NCBI GenBank assembly: GCA_903861445.1
Contig: CAIOUK010000100.1
Span: 1 to 29,141, forward strand
Length of the DNA: 29,141 bases
Direction: 5' to 3'
Source: an uncultured Verrucomicrobia subdivision 3 bacterium
GTDB taxonomy: Bacteria; Verrucomicrobiota; Verrucomicrobiia; Limisphaerales; UBA11358
How positions within the stretch are numbered: position 1 is the stretch's first letter; each line of letters begins with the position of its first letter. This document shows positions 13,918 to 22,500 of the stretch, one piece after another. A program made the position numbers and the translations under genes. The notes under the pieces were generated by a model. That model had not been told where the DNA came from. It was given only the letters and a program-made list of their open reading frames with translations, and searched no databases.

Positions 13918-15390
13918 TTAAACGTTGTAAGTGCTGCTGCTGGTCGTGCCGCCGCGACCGGTCCAGTTCGTGTGGAAAAATTCGCCGCGCGGTTTGTCCA
14001 CGCGCTCGTAGGTGTGCGCGCCAAAATAATCGCGTTGCGCTTGCAGCAGGTTCGCGGGCAAAACCGCCGAGCGATATTGGTCGTAAAATGCCAATGCGGT
14101 GCTGAACGCAGGAACGGGAATGCCTTTTTTCGCCGCCGTCGCGACGATGTTGCGCCAGCCCTTTTGCGATTTCTTGATTTCGCCACGGAAATAATCGTCG
14201 AGCAAGAGGTTCGTGAGCTTGGGATTGTTGTCGTAGGCTTCCTTGATCTTGCCGAGGAAACGTGAGCGGATGATGCAGCCGCCACGCCACATCAGCGCGA
14301 TGCCGCCGTAGTTCAAGTTCCAACCGTATTCCTTCGCCGCCGCGCGCATGAGCATATAACCCTGCGCGTAGCTGACAATTTTCGAGGCGTAGAGCGCGCT
14401 CATAATGTCGTTGATGAACGCCTTTTTCTTTTCGGGATTCGCCGCAATGCTCGTGAGCGCCGGACGCGGGCCTTTGAGTTTGCGCGCCGCTTTGACGCGG
14501 TCATCCTTCATCGCGGAAACGCAGCGCGCATAAACCGCTTCGGCCATGAGCGTGATGGGAATGCCCATGTCCAGCGAGTTGATAACCGTCCATTTGCCCG
14601 TGCCTTTCTGGCCGGCGGTGTCGAGAATTTTATCCACAAGCGGCGAACCATCCGTGTCCTTGAACGCCATGATGTCGCGCGAAATTTCGATGAGATACGA
14701 ATCCAATTCGCCTTGGTTCCATTCCGCAAAAACCGAATGGATTTCGTCGGCGGACAAGCCCAGGCCGTTTTTCAAAATGTTATACGCTTCGCAGATGAGC
14801 TGCATATCGCCGTATTCGATGCCGTTGTGAACCATCTTCACATAATGGCCCGCGCCACCTTCGCCGACCCAATCGCAGCACGGCACATTGCCTTCCACCT
14901 TCGCGGAAACAGCCTGGAAAATATCTTTTACGAACGGCCACGCTTTCGGCGAACCGCCGGGCATGATGCTCGGACCTTTGCGCGCGCCTTCTTCGCCGCC
15001 GCTGACGCCGGTGCCGACGAACAAAAGTCCTTTGCTCTCGCAATATTTCACGCGGCGATTTGTGTCCTCAAACAGCGAGTTGCCGCCGTCAATGATGATG
15101 TCGCCCGGCGCCAGATGCGGGACGAGCAGTTCGATGAAATCGTCCACCGGCTTGCCGGCCTTAACGAGCATCATCACGCGGCGCGGCGATTTGAGTTTGG
15201 AAACCATTTCTTCGATCGAGTGTGCGCCGAGGACTTTTGTTCCCTTCGCTTCGTTCGCGAGGAAGTGATCCACCTTGTCGGTGGTGCGGTTGTAAGCGAC
15301 GACGGTAAAGCCGTGGTCGTTCATGTTGAGGATGAGATTCTGGCCCATGACGGCCAGACCGATGAGAGCAATATCGCCGGTAGGTTGCAT
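13918..15390 (-). CDS. gnd: 6-phosphogluconate dehydrogenase (decarboxylating)
   Basis: Oxidises 6-phosphogluconate to ribulose-5-phosphate and CO2 with NADP+, in the oxidative pentose phosphate pathway. The 490-residue protein has an N-terminal Rossmann motif GLAVMGQNL (11-19) and NRTTDK (34-39), which contacts the NADP 2'-phosphate, then IIIDGGNSLFEDTNRR, GTGVSGGEEGARKGPSIMPGG (substrate site) and GHYVKMVHNGIEYGDMQL with the catalytic Lys. The C-terminal helical domain includes WRGGCIIRSRFLGKI. It matches the long (about 470-490 residue) homodimeric form. It is the only gene between the membrane-protein gene and the terminator at 13869-13896. No clear promoter was found in the 162 nt upstream, only AT-rich sequence with a short GCAAA/TTTGC inverted repeat near 15433-15447. 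Confidence 0.97.
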   Translation of the reverse strand: MQPTGDIALIGLAVMGQNLILNMNDHGFTVVAYNRTTDKVDHFLANEAKGTKVLGAHSIEEMVSKLKSPRRVMMLVKAGKPVDDFIELLVPHLAPGDIIIDGGNSLFEDTNRRVKYCESKGLLFVGTGVSGGEEGARKGPSIMPGGSPKAWPFVKDIFQAVSAKVEGNVPCCDWVGEGGAGHYVKMVHNGIEYGDMQLICEAYNILKNGLGLSADEIHSVFAEWNQGELDSYLIEISRDIMAFKDTDGSPLVDKILDTAGQKGTGKWTVINSLDMGIPITLMAEAVYARCVSAMKDDRVKAARKLKGPRPALTSIAANPEKKKAFINDIMSALYASKIVSYAQGYMLMRAAAKEYGWNLNYGGIALMWRGGCIIRSRFLGKIKEAYDNNPKLTNLLLDDYFRGEIKKSQKGWRNIVATAAKKGIPVPAFSTALAFYDQYRSAVLPANLLQAQRDYFGAHTYERVDKPRGEFFHTNWTGRGGTTSSSTYNV

Positions 15391-15552
15391 AAATTTAAGG
15401 ATTCACGATACAAAATCCGCCGGCAGCGGCGAGCAAAATTAATTTGCAGAAAATGAAATTAAGTTCGCAAAATATGAAGTCCGGTTCATGCCTGCCCCGT
15501 CGGAAATTTTGCAGCCTACCTACGTATTAGGCCGCTGTATCATATCAATCCC

Positions 15553-15972
15553 TTATCTCGCTCCTTGAGGTTTTGATAACCAACAAAACACAGCGGGGAT
15601 GGCAGCACCTATACAAATAGAGAAAATGAAGGCCATGAAAGCATCCAGAATACCTTGCACAGAATCATCAGGATTGATCCAGATAAAGAGAAAGCTTGCG
15701 ATTCCGCCCAACGCTCCACCCAATGTAACATAGCCAATATTACTGGCACGCGGCCTTGCCCTGTAAGCTTCAAGTGAGATGGAAAACAGAATGCTGGGAA
15801 GTAACATGAAGCAATATCCCATAAACAAGCATATTAACACATCGTCCCACTGATATTTCTTGTAAAGATATGAAAAATAAAAAATGGAGACAAAAAGCGG
15901 AACCGGTAATAACGCCGCCGTAAAAAGGCGAATCAATCTGGCACTCATGGTAGAATTTGCGGTTCTGGTCAT
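15553..15972 (-). CDS. Small four-helix membrane protein of unknown function
   Basis: I do not recognise this family. From the ATG at 15972 the protein has 139 residues with four predicted transmembrane helices at about 14-36, 43-66, 77-97 and 106-130. Between them are short polar loops (YKKYQWDD, SLEAYRARPRASN, NPDDSVQG) and the C-terminus is short and basic. A Met eight codons further on (15948) is an alternative start. The frame is open further upstream, but that part would overlap murU and is not membrane-like. The gene begins 8 nt after the murU stop, so it is probably the last gene of the lpxI-amgK-murU operon. Its sequence is visibly richer in A and T than its neighbours, which suggests a different origin. 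The function may be envelope-linked, but only by position. Confidence 0.7.
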   Translation of the reverse strand: MTRTANSTMSARLIRLFTAALLPVPLFVSIFYFSYLYKKYQWDDVLICLFMGYCFMLLPSILFSISLEAYRARPRASNIGYVTLGGALGGIASFLFIWINPDDSVQGILDAFMAFIFSICIGAAIPAVFCWLSKPQGAR

Positions 15973-15980
15973 GGTGAGGT

Positions 15981-16697
15981 TTAAAGTTTCAGCCGTTTCA
16001 GTTCTGCCTCCGTCCGCTGGATGTCTTCGAGCGTGCCTGTCTGAAACCAGCGACCGTGATGCGGCAGGCAAAAGAGCCGGTTTTCCGCGAGCGCCTTCAG
16101 CCACAAAACTTTTACGGAAAATTTCCCGTCCGGCGCATCGCGCAGCACGCGCGGATGAAAAATCCCGATGCCGGAAATGATGTAAGGCGCGTCCGCCGCG
16201 TTCCAGCCGAGGGTGTTCTCTGGCTTGATGAATAAATGATCTTCGCCCTTGTCATGCCCGATGGCGCGTGATTTCGATTGTGCCAGCAGCAGGAAATCCA
16301 TCTTTGCATCGTCCCAAGTTTGCGCGAGCCGGTTCAATGCGGTGTCGCCGTCGTCCGTCCAGAGAATGTCGCTGTTGATGGCGAAGACCGGTTCATCGCC
16401 GAGGAACGGCGCGGCTTTTTTCAGTCCGCCGCCGGTTTCGAGCGGCTCGGCTTCCTCGGAAATCGTGACGCGAAGTTTTTTTTCCGCCGCAAAATAATCC
16501 ACCAGTTGAGCCTTGAGATGCGAGACGTTGATGACGATCTCCCCGATGCCGTAGGCGCGCAACTTGTCCAGCGCGTATTCGATCATCGGTCGGCCCGCGA
16601 CCGGCACCAGCGGCTTCGGTGTGCGGTCGGTGAGCGGTTTCAGCCGCGTGCCGTAGCCGGCGGCGAGCAGCATCGCCTTTTTAATCCGTGTGGGCAT
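15981..16697 (-). CDS. murU: N-acetylmuramate alpha-1-phosphate uridylyltransferase (MurU-like)
   Basis: 238-residue sugar-1-phosphate nucleotidyltransferase. In Pseudomonas, MurU makes UDP-MurNAc from MurNAc-1-phosphate and UTP, bypassing MurA and MurB. Seen: AMLLAAGYGTRLKPLTDRTPKPLVPVAGRPMIEYAL (8-43), the nucleotide-binding signature; EEAEPLETGGGLKKAAPFLGDEPVFAINSDIL, closely like the MurU family, with the metal-binding Asp in NSDI; and GRWFQTGTLEDI near the C-terminus. Alone it could equally be a glucose-, mannose- or heptose-1-phosphate transferase. The adjoining AmgK-like kinase, overlapping it by 17 bp, is the main reason for the MurU call, because amgK-murU is the established pair. 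Confidence 0.88.
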   Translation of the reverse strand: MPTRIKKAMLLAAGYGTRLKPLTDRTPKPLVPVAGRPMIEYALDKLRAYGIGEIVINVSHLKAQLVDYFAAEKKLRVTISEEAEPLETGGGLKKAAPFLGDEPVFAINSDILWTDDGDTALNRLAQTWDDAKMDFLLLAQSKSRAIGHDKGEDHLFIKPENTLGWNAADAPYIISGIGIFHPRVLRDAPDGKFSVKVLWLKALAENRLFCLPHHGRWFQTGTLEDIQRTEAELKRLKL

Positions 16698-17625
16698 GGC
16701 GTTCCATCCAAGTTTTCACGTCGGCGAGAATCGGATGTTGCAGCGCTTTTTGCAACAACCGCTCCACGCGCGGCGAATGCAGCCGGCGATAATCCAATTT
16801 GCCTTCGTGCCGTGCGAGCCGTTCAAAAATGCCCAGCACGCGCGTGTGCCGTTGCGCGGCGAGAATGGCGAGCGAGGTTTCAAACGCCTCGCGGTCGAGT
16901 GCCGGAAACGCGGCGAGGTAGCGCGCCAACAGTTTTTTCTGTAAATCTTTCGGCACATTGCGTCGCGCGTCTTCGAGCAGCGAAACCAAATCATACGTCA
17001 CCGGCCCGCGATACGCGTCCTGAAAATCCAGCAGCCCTGCTTGTTTGATTCCCTCGCGCGCTGGCAGCAGCATGAGGTTGGCGACGTGATAATCGCGTAG
17101 CAGCAGCGATGCTGGCACTTGGTGCGCCACCGGTAGCACGGCCCGCCACGCGGCGCGGAAATCTTCCCGTTCCAACGCAGTGACATTGGGCGTGCGCCAT
17201 TGCACAAACAGCTCGATGTCCTCGAGCATTTTCTCGGGATGATACGCGCGAAGATTTTCGGGAACGGCTTGCGGATGTTTGTGCAACTCAATCAAAACGT
17301 CGGTTGCGAGCGTGTAAAGACGCTCCACCTCAACAGATTTTTCCAGTAGTTTGGCGAACGTGTCGTTGCCGAAATCTTCCAGCAGCAACAGACTGTTTTC
17401 CGTGTCACGCGCCAAAATTTCCGGCGCGCTGAAACCGATTTGCCGGAGATGCTTGGCGAGGCGGACAAAGGGCGCGACGGAATCCGGCACCTGCGAGGCG
17501 TCCATCAGGATGGCAGTCTGATTTTGTGAACGCAGCCGGAAATATTTCCGCGCGGAGGCGTCGCCGGTCAGTGGTTCGCTGGCGGCGGTTTGCCAGCGGG
17601 CAAAAGTTGCGGGTTCGCCGGCCAC
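16681..17625 (-). CDS. amgK: N-acetylmuramate/N-acetylglucosamine kinase (AmgK-like)
   Basis: 314-residue aminoglycoside-phosphotransferase-fold kinase. AmgK phosphorylates the anomeric carbon of MurNAc (and GlcNAc) recovered from peptidoglycan turnover. Seen: a nucleotide loop region GDASARKYFRL (22-32), LLLLEDFGNDTF, the catalytic loop LLRDYHVANLMLL with the Asp and Asn of the Brenner-type motif, and the metal-binding LLDFQDAYRGPVTYDLVSLLEDARR, which is very characteristic of this family. It starts 2 nt after the upstream unknown gene and overlaps murU by 17 bp, so translation is coupled. The first residues, MAGEPATFARW, lack the longer N-terminus of some homologues but the fold appears complete. 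No MupP or AnmK gene is in the window. Confidence 0.88.
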   Translation of the reverse strand: MAGEPATFARWQTAASEPLTGDASARKYFRLRSQNQTAILMDASQVPDSVAPFVRLAKHLRQIGFSAPEILARDTENSLLLLEDFGNDTFAKLLEKSVEVERLYTLATDVLIELHKHPQAVPENLRAYHPEKMLEDIELFVQWRTPNVTALEREDFRAAWRAVLPVAHQVPASLLLRDYHVANLMLLPAREGIKQAGLLDFQDAYRGPVTYDLVSLLEDARRNVPKDLQKKLLARYLAAFPALDREAFETSLAILAAQRHTRVLGIFERLARHEGKLDYRRLHSPRVERLLQKALQHPILADVKTWMERHAHTD

Positions 17626-17627
17626 GG

Positions 17628-18131
17628 TCAGTGATTGCCGAGTTGCAGGCGCGAATCGGATTCCAGCAACGCTTTCAAGTTTGCCCAGCCGGCGGTGTTC
17701 ATGTCGTTAAACGCATTGAGATAGACGGCGACGGTTTCGTGCGGGTATTTGCCGAGCAGGATTTCCACGGCGGCTTTCAGCTTCGTGTCGTCCACGCTGG
17801 TAGGCAGATCTTCGACCACGCCGTTTTCATTTTTGATTTCCAGCGCGTTCAGAAAATCCACGAGCATGGCGACGTGTTTTTTGACGAGCCACGCGCGGAT
17901 GAACGCGCCGGCGGCGGCGTCCAATTGTGGTTTGGCGAGCACGGTGAGCATCGAAGCGTGGCGCTGGTCGCGCGGCTGGCGTTCGAGAAAAACCGGGCGG
18001 ACATGTTTGGCCTCGGCCACGGCGGCGACGGTGGCGCGGTAGGCCGGCTTGTCGGACTCAAAAATGAAGGAGAGAATGTCGTTCGCCAGCGCGGGCGACA
18101 TGAAACCGAGGAGTTCGTGTGATTTTAACAT
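17628..18131 (-). CDS. Unknown helical protein in the lpxI-amgK-murU operon
   Basis: 167 residues; I do not recognise the family. It is soluble, with no signal peptide or membrane helix, and is almost entirely alpha-helical in appearance. Distinct stretches are MLKSHELLGFMSPALANDILSFIFESDK at the N-terminus, FLERQPRDQRHASMLTVLAKP, AFIRAWLVKKHVAMLVDFLNAL and a C-terminal KYPHETVAVYLNAFNDMN. No catalytic motif is visible; a helical-repeat or adaptor role is possible. It starts 20 nt after the lpxI stop and ends 2 nt before amgK, so it is certainly co-transcribed with envelope genes. Codon use looks like that of its neighbours. Its real coding status is supported by the tight packing and the lack of any better frame. 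Confidence 0.8.
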   Translation of the reverse strand: MLKSHELLGFMSPALANDILSFIFESDKPAYRATVAAVAEAKHVRPVFLERQPRDQRHASMLTVLAKPQLDAAAGAFIRAWLVKKHVAMLVDFLNALEIKNENGVVEDLPTSVDDTKLKAAVEILLGKYPHETVAVYLNAFNDMNTAGWANLKALLESDSRLQLGNH

Positions 18132-18151
18132 TGTTAGTTTGGAGTTGGAAG

Positions 18152-18973
18152 TTAGGAAATGGTTGTGACGGAAATCTTATTTTCTTTCGCCAGCTTTTCG
18201 CAGGCGTTGCGTTCGAGCAAGAGCGATTTGCCGGCTTCCAGCGCGAGGACGGAAATTTTGGCGGCGGCGCAGGTTTCCAGAGTTTTCGCGCCGAGGCATG
18301 GTATGTCAAAGCGCATGTCGTGATTCAGTTTAGCGACTTTGACAGCAACAGCCCCACCGTTCTTGCTGGCGAGTTCGCCGCCGCGTGCGAGGCACTTGTC
18401 CGTGCCTTCAAAACCTTCGACAGCCAGCACCGTGCCGTCCTTGACGACGACGAGCTGGCCGATTTCCAGCCGCGAAACTTCCTTGGCGATGCGGAAACCA
18501 AATTCCACGTCGGTTTTCTGCTCGGCGGAAAGTTTCGGGCCGAGCGCAAAATCGCCCTGCGGCATCAACGGCGCAAGCCACGGCGTTGCTTCGATGAGTT
18601 CCACGCCGTCCTTTTTGAGTTCGTCGGCGATTGCGCCAAAAATGGAATGCGCGTTTTTTTCCTTCAGGCGGAGCAGCACACCCATCGCGCGCAAGTCGGG
18701 GCGGAGATCAAAAAGATTTTTCGGCGCGACTTGTCCGGCCATGACGACTTGCTTCACGCCGCGCGAAGTGAATGCGGAAATCATCTTGTTGAGCTGTCCG
18801 ACGTTGAGCCAGACGAGGTCGTCTACCAGCGCAGCAATCGCCGGATCGGTTTCGCCCTCAACAGCGGTGCAGACGATACGTTTGACCCCGGCGGCACGGG
18901 CGAGGCGCGCGAATTCCAGCGGCAGCGTGCGGCTGCCGGCGATGAGGCCGATGGATTCGGGCGCGAGGTTCAT
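18152..18973 (-). CDS. lpxI: UDP-2,3-diacylglucosamine pyrophosphatase LpxI
   Basis: Hydrolyses UDP-2,3-diacylglucosamine to lipid X and UMP, the fourth step of lipid A synthesis, in organisms that lack LpxH. At 273 residues it has the usual length. Seen: N-terminal IGLIAGSRTLPLEFARLARAAG (8-29), VVMAGQVAPKNLFDLRPD, the GADEL-like EEH-free middle with QGDFALGPKLS, and the C-terminal LNHDMRFDIPCLGAKTLE (217-233), the most conserved LpxI block and the region of the catalytic Asp. Its presence shows that the organism makes lipid A and so has an outer membrane. It is the first gene of a five-gene minus-strand operon and is divergent from the phosphoacceptor-domain gene, 170 nt away. Confidence 0.95.
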   Translation of the reverse strand: MNLAPESIGLIAGSRTLPLEFARLARAAGVKRIVCTAVEGETDPAIAALVDDLVWLNVGQLNKMISAFTSRGVKQVVMAGQVAPKNLFDLRPDLRAMGVLLRLKEKNAHSIFGAIADELKKDGVELIEATPWLAPLMPQGDFALGPKLSAEQKTDVEFGFRIAKEVSRLEIGQLVVVKDGTVLAVEGFEGTDKCLARGGELASKNGGAVAVKVAKLNHDMRFDIPCLGAKTLETCAAAKISVLALEAGKSLLLERNACEKLAKENKISVTTIS

Positions 18974-19114
18974 GCGTTTTCGAGCGCGCAGTTTAGCGGT
19001 TTGAGCGCGAGAATCCAGCGGCGAATTGCTGTCTAATTTTTGAGCGGCGTGTCCATTTGGCGTATTTACAGGCGTAACACCTTGTTTTTATGGGCGAAAT
19101 TTAACGAGTTCAAC

Positions 19115-19131
19115 TTGGCAAGCGACTTGCT
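19115..19131 (+). promoter_or_regulatory. Candidate sigma-54 promoter (-24/-12)
   Basis: TTGGCAAGCGACTTGCT matches the sigma-54 consensus (YTGGCACGrNNNTTGCW) at all but two defined positions. GG (19117-19118) and GC (19129-19130) are at the exact required spacing. Transcription would start near 19142, two bases before the ATG at 19144, or 44 nt before the next in-frame ATG at 19186. The site also contains a perfect palindrome, GCAAG-CGA-CTTGC, so it could instead be an operator. Confidence 0.5.
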
Positions 19132-19143
19132 TAAAACTTTCCA

Positions 19144-19461
19144 ATGTCATCCCTCGAAAACATCTACAGCAAATTGTCGCCGAACATGGAGCCGACCGCG
19201 TTTGCCAGTCTGCACCATGAACCGCATGCGGACAGCCCGCATCAGGTGGGGCGCGAAGTGGCGCATGAGCTGAATAATATTTTCACCATCATTCGCGGTT
19301 ATTCTGAGCGGATGCTGCTCAAGCACGGCGACAATCCCGCCCTGCGTCCGGACTTGCAGTTGATCGCGGACAACATCAAGCGCGCCGAATCGTTGGTGCG
19401 TCAATCTACCTATCCCAAAACGCGACCGACTTCCACGGTTTCCGCTTCCACCGTTTCCTGA
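19144..19461 (+). CDS. Stand-alone histidine kinase dimerisation/phosphoacceptor (DHp) domain protein
   Basis: 105-residue protein whose centre is a textbook HisKA segment: VGREVAHELNNIFTIIRGYSERML (35-58) with phosphoacceptor His41 in HELNN, then a second helix LRPDLQLIADNIKRAESLVRQ (67-87). Where kinases continue into a CA/HATPase domain, this one ends in a Pro/Thr/Ser-rich tail (TYPKTRPTSTVSASTVS) and a stop; the 89 nt that follow show no leftover ATPase domain. There is no sensor, membrane or receiver domain. It could act as a phosphotransfer protein or as a dimerisation partner or inhibitor of another kinase; a decayed remnant is possible but the frame is clean. The start at 19144 is provisional; Met15 (19186) would also leave the DHp domain intact. 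A sigma-54-like site precedes it and secA follows. Confidence 0.8.
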   Translation: MSSLENIYSKLSPNMEPTAFASLHHEPHADSPHQVGREVAHELNNIFTIIRGYSERMLLKHGDNPALRPDLQLIADNIKRAESLVRQSTYPKTRPTSTVSASTVS

Positions 19462-19550
19462 ACAAATCCAGCATCCGTTTCGCTTTGACGCTCCGCATTT
19501 CGTCGCGTAGCGTATTCGTTCATTTTTAACCAGACTACTGAAAGATAATT

Positions 19551-22500
19551 GTGAATTTATTCAAAGCGATTTTCGGCTCCAAGAACGACCGTGACGTAAA
19601 AAAAATCCGTCCCGTCGTCGCCCGCATCAATGAGTTTGAGGCCGGCCTGCAAAAACTTTCCGATGACGAACTGCGCGCCAAGACCGCGGCGTGGAAGGAA
19701 GAGCTTTCTAAAATTGAGGATGATGCCGAACTCGCGGCCAAACTCGAAGAAATCTTGCCCGAGGCGTTTGCAGTGGTGAAAAATGCCGCGCGGCGTCTGT
19801 GCGGGCAGGACATTATTGTGCGCGATCGGCCGTTGCGCTGGGAGATGGTGCATTTTGATGTGCAGCTGATTGGTGGTTATGCGTTGCATCACGGCCGCAT
19901 CGCGGAAATGGCCACCGGCGAGGGCAAAACCCTTGTCGGCACGCTGCCGGTCTATCTCAACGCGCTTACCGGTCGCGGCGTTCACGTCGTGACGGTGAAT
20001 GATTATCTCGCCGCGCGCGACGCGGAATGGATGGGCGCGATCTACAAGTTTCTCGGCCTGACCGTTGGTGTGATTTTGCACGACCAGTCGCCGGCGGTTC
20101 GTCGCCAGCAATATTATTGCGACATCACCTACGGCACGAATTCGGAATTCGGCTTTGATTATCTGCGCGACAACGGTATGGCGCTTCGTAAAGAAGAGCA
20201 GGTGCAGCGCGGTCATTACTTCGCCATCGTGGACGAGGTGGATTCCATTCTCATCGACGAAGCGCGCACGCCGCTCATCATCAGCGGCCCGGCGGTGCAC
20301 ACGTTCGATGAACAATATGCGCAATGGAAACCGACGGTGGACGGACTCGTTCGCGCGCAGCAGCAACTTTGCAATCGCTTTCTGAAAGAGGCCGAGGAAC
20401 TCATCAAGAAACTGCATCCGACCGATGGTTCGCAGGTGAAGAACGCCGACGAACTGGAAAAACAAATCGGCCTGTTGCTCTTCCGCGTGAAGACCGGCCA
20501 GCCGCGTTCCGAAGGTTTGATGAAAATTTTGGAAGTTCCTGAAAACGCCGGCATGATGAACCGTGCGGAACTGGAGTTGCACAAGGATCAGAAGAAAGTG
20601 GATTTGTATCGCGAGAAGGAAGAATTGCTTTTCGCGATGGACGAGAAAAGCCACGAGGCCGACCTCACGGAAAAAGGCCGCAGTCACATCAGCCCGCAAG
20701 ATCCGGACGCGTTTGTGCTGCCGGATTTGACGACGATGCTGCATGACGTGGACGCCGGCACAGAACCCGACGCGCGCAAACGGCTTGAAACGAAGGCGAA
20801 AATGCAAGCCGACTTCGAGCAGAAGGCGCAGAAGATTCACGCCATCTCGCAATTGCTCAAGGCGTATTCGCTTTACCAGCTCGACGTGGAATATGTCGTG
20901 CAAGACAACAAGGTCATCATCGTGGATCAGCACACTGGCCGCTTGATGGCCGGTCGCCGCTGGAGCGATGGTTTGCATCAGGCAGTCGAAGCGAAGGAAG
21001 GCGTGCAGATTGAACGCGAGACGCAGACGCTCGCGACCATCACGATTCAAAATTATTTCCGGCTCTATTCTAAACTGGCCGGTATGACCGGCACGGCGGA
21101 AACTGAGGCGGCGGAATTTTTCGACATCTACAAGCTTGGTGTGATGACCATTCCGACGAATATGCCGAACATCCGCAAGGATTCGGATGATTCCGTCTAC
21201 AAAACCCGGCGGGAAAAATTCAATGCCGTCGTCAAGGAAATCAAGGAACTCTACGCGCAAGGCCGGCCGATTCTGGTTGGCACGGTGTCCGTCGAGACGA
21301 GCGAAATGTTGTCGCGGATGCTGAAAAAGGAAGGTCTGATTCACTCCGTCCTCAACGCCAAGTATCACCAGCAGGAAGCAGAAATCGTCGCGCGCGCCGG
21401 TGCACGCGGGGCCATCACTATCGCCACGAACATGGCAGGTCGTGGCACGGACATCAAACTCGGCGAAGGCGTCGCGGAAGTCGGCGGCCTGCATGTGCTC
21501 GGCACGGAGCGTCACGAATCGCGCCGCATTGACCGCCAATTGCGCGGCCGTTGCTCGCGTCAGGGCGATCCCGGCAGTTCGCACTTTTTCATTTCTTTGG
21601 AAGACGATTTGATGCGGCTGTTCGGCAGCGACCGCATCGTGAAATTGATGGAGCGCATGGGACTTGAAGAAGGCGAAGAGCTCAAGCACGGTTTGCTGAA
21701 CCGCTCGATTCAACAAGCGCAGAAGCGCGTCGAAGGCCACAATTTCCAGCAGCGCAAACGCACGCTCGAATATGACGACGTGATGAATAAGCAGCGCGAG
21801 GTCATCTACGGCTTCCGTAACGAAATCATCAACAGTGACGACGTCCGCGACCGACTCATGGACATCATCGAAGAAGTCGTGATTCAGAAAATCGAGGAAT
21901 TCACCGCCGCCGATGCGGACGTGGCCGAATGGCGTGTGCGTTCGCTGGCCGACTGGGTGAATCTAAATTTCCCGCTGGGTTTGCCCGAGGCGGAAATCGT
22001 CAAGGCAGCGCAGTCCGGCAAGGAAAAACCGGTGGCCGATTCCATTTTCGGCAACCTGAACGAGGCGCAGTTCGCCGTCTGCAATTTCATTTCCGACAGC
22101 ATCCGCAAGGCTTACGAACTCAAAGTCAGCTTCGAGGAGCCGGACAAACTCGCGACTGTCGAGCGCTACACGATTTTGCAGGCGATTGACAAATTGTGGC
22201 AGGAACATCTTTACGAAATGGATTCGTTGCGCCACAGCATCGGTCTCCGCGCGCATGGCCAACGTGATCCGCTGCTGGAATACAAGGCCGAGGCGTTCAA
22301 GATTTTTGACGAACTCATGGTCAACGTGAAAACGGAAATCTGCCACAATGTCTTCCGCAGCGCGTCCAGCCTGATGGCGTTTGAAAATTTCCTGCGCAAT
22401 GCGCCGCAGCAGACGTTGCACACGAACACCAGCGCTTTCGGTGGCACCAGCACCGGCACGGGGCAGGGCAAGGCCAGCGATGTGGTCAGCGAAGCCGCCA

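Noticed and set aside
15433..15447. GCAAA/TTTGC inverted repeat upstream of gnd as an operator
   Set aside because: Only five-base arms in AT-rich DNA; too likely by chance to list as a feature.
15973..16104. Longer N-terminus for the four-helix membrane protein
   Set aside because: The extra codons lie inside the murU coding region and encode a basic, non-membrane stretch typical of an out-of-frame reading.
19557..21740. 727-codon minus-strand open frame opposite secA
   Set aside because: Antisense of an unmistakable SecA; no domain or plausible start signal.
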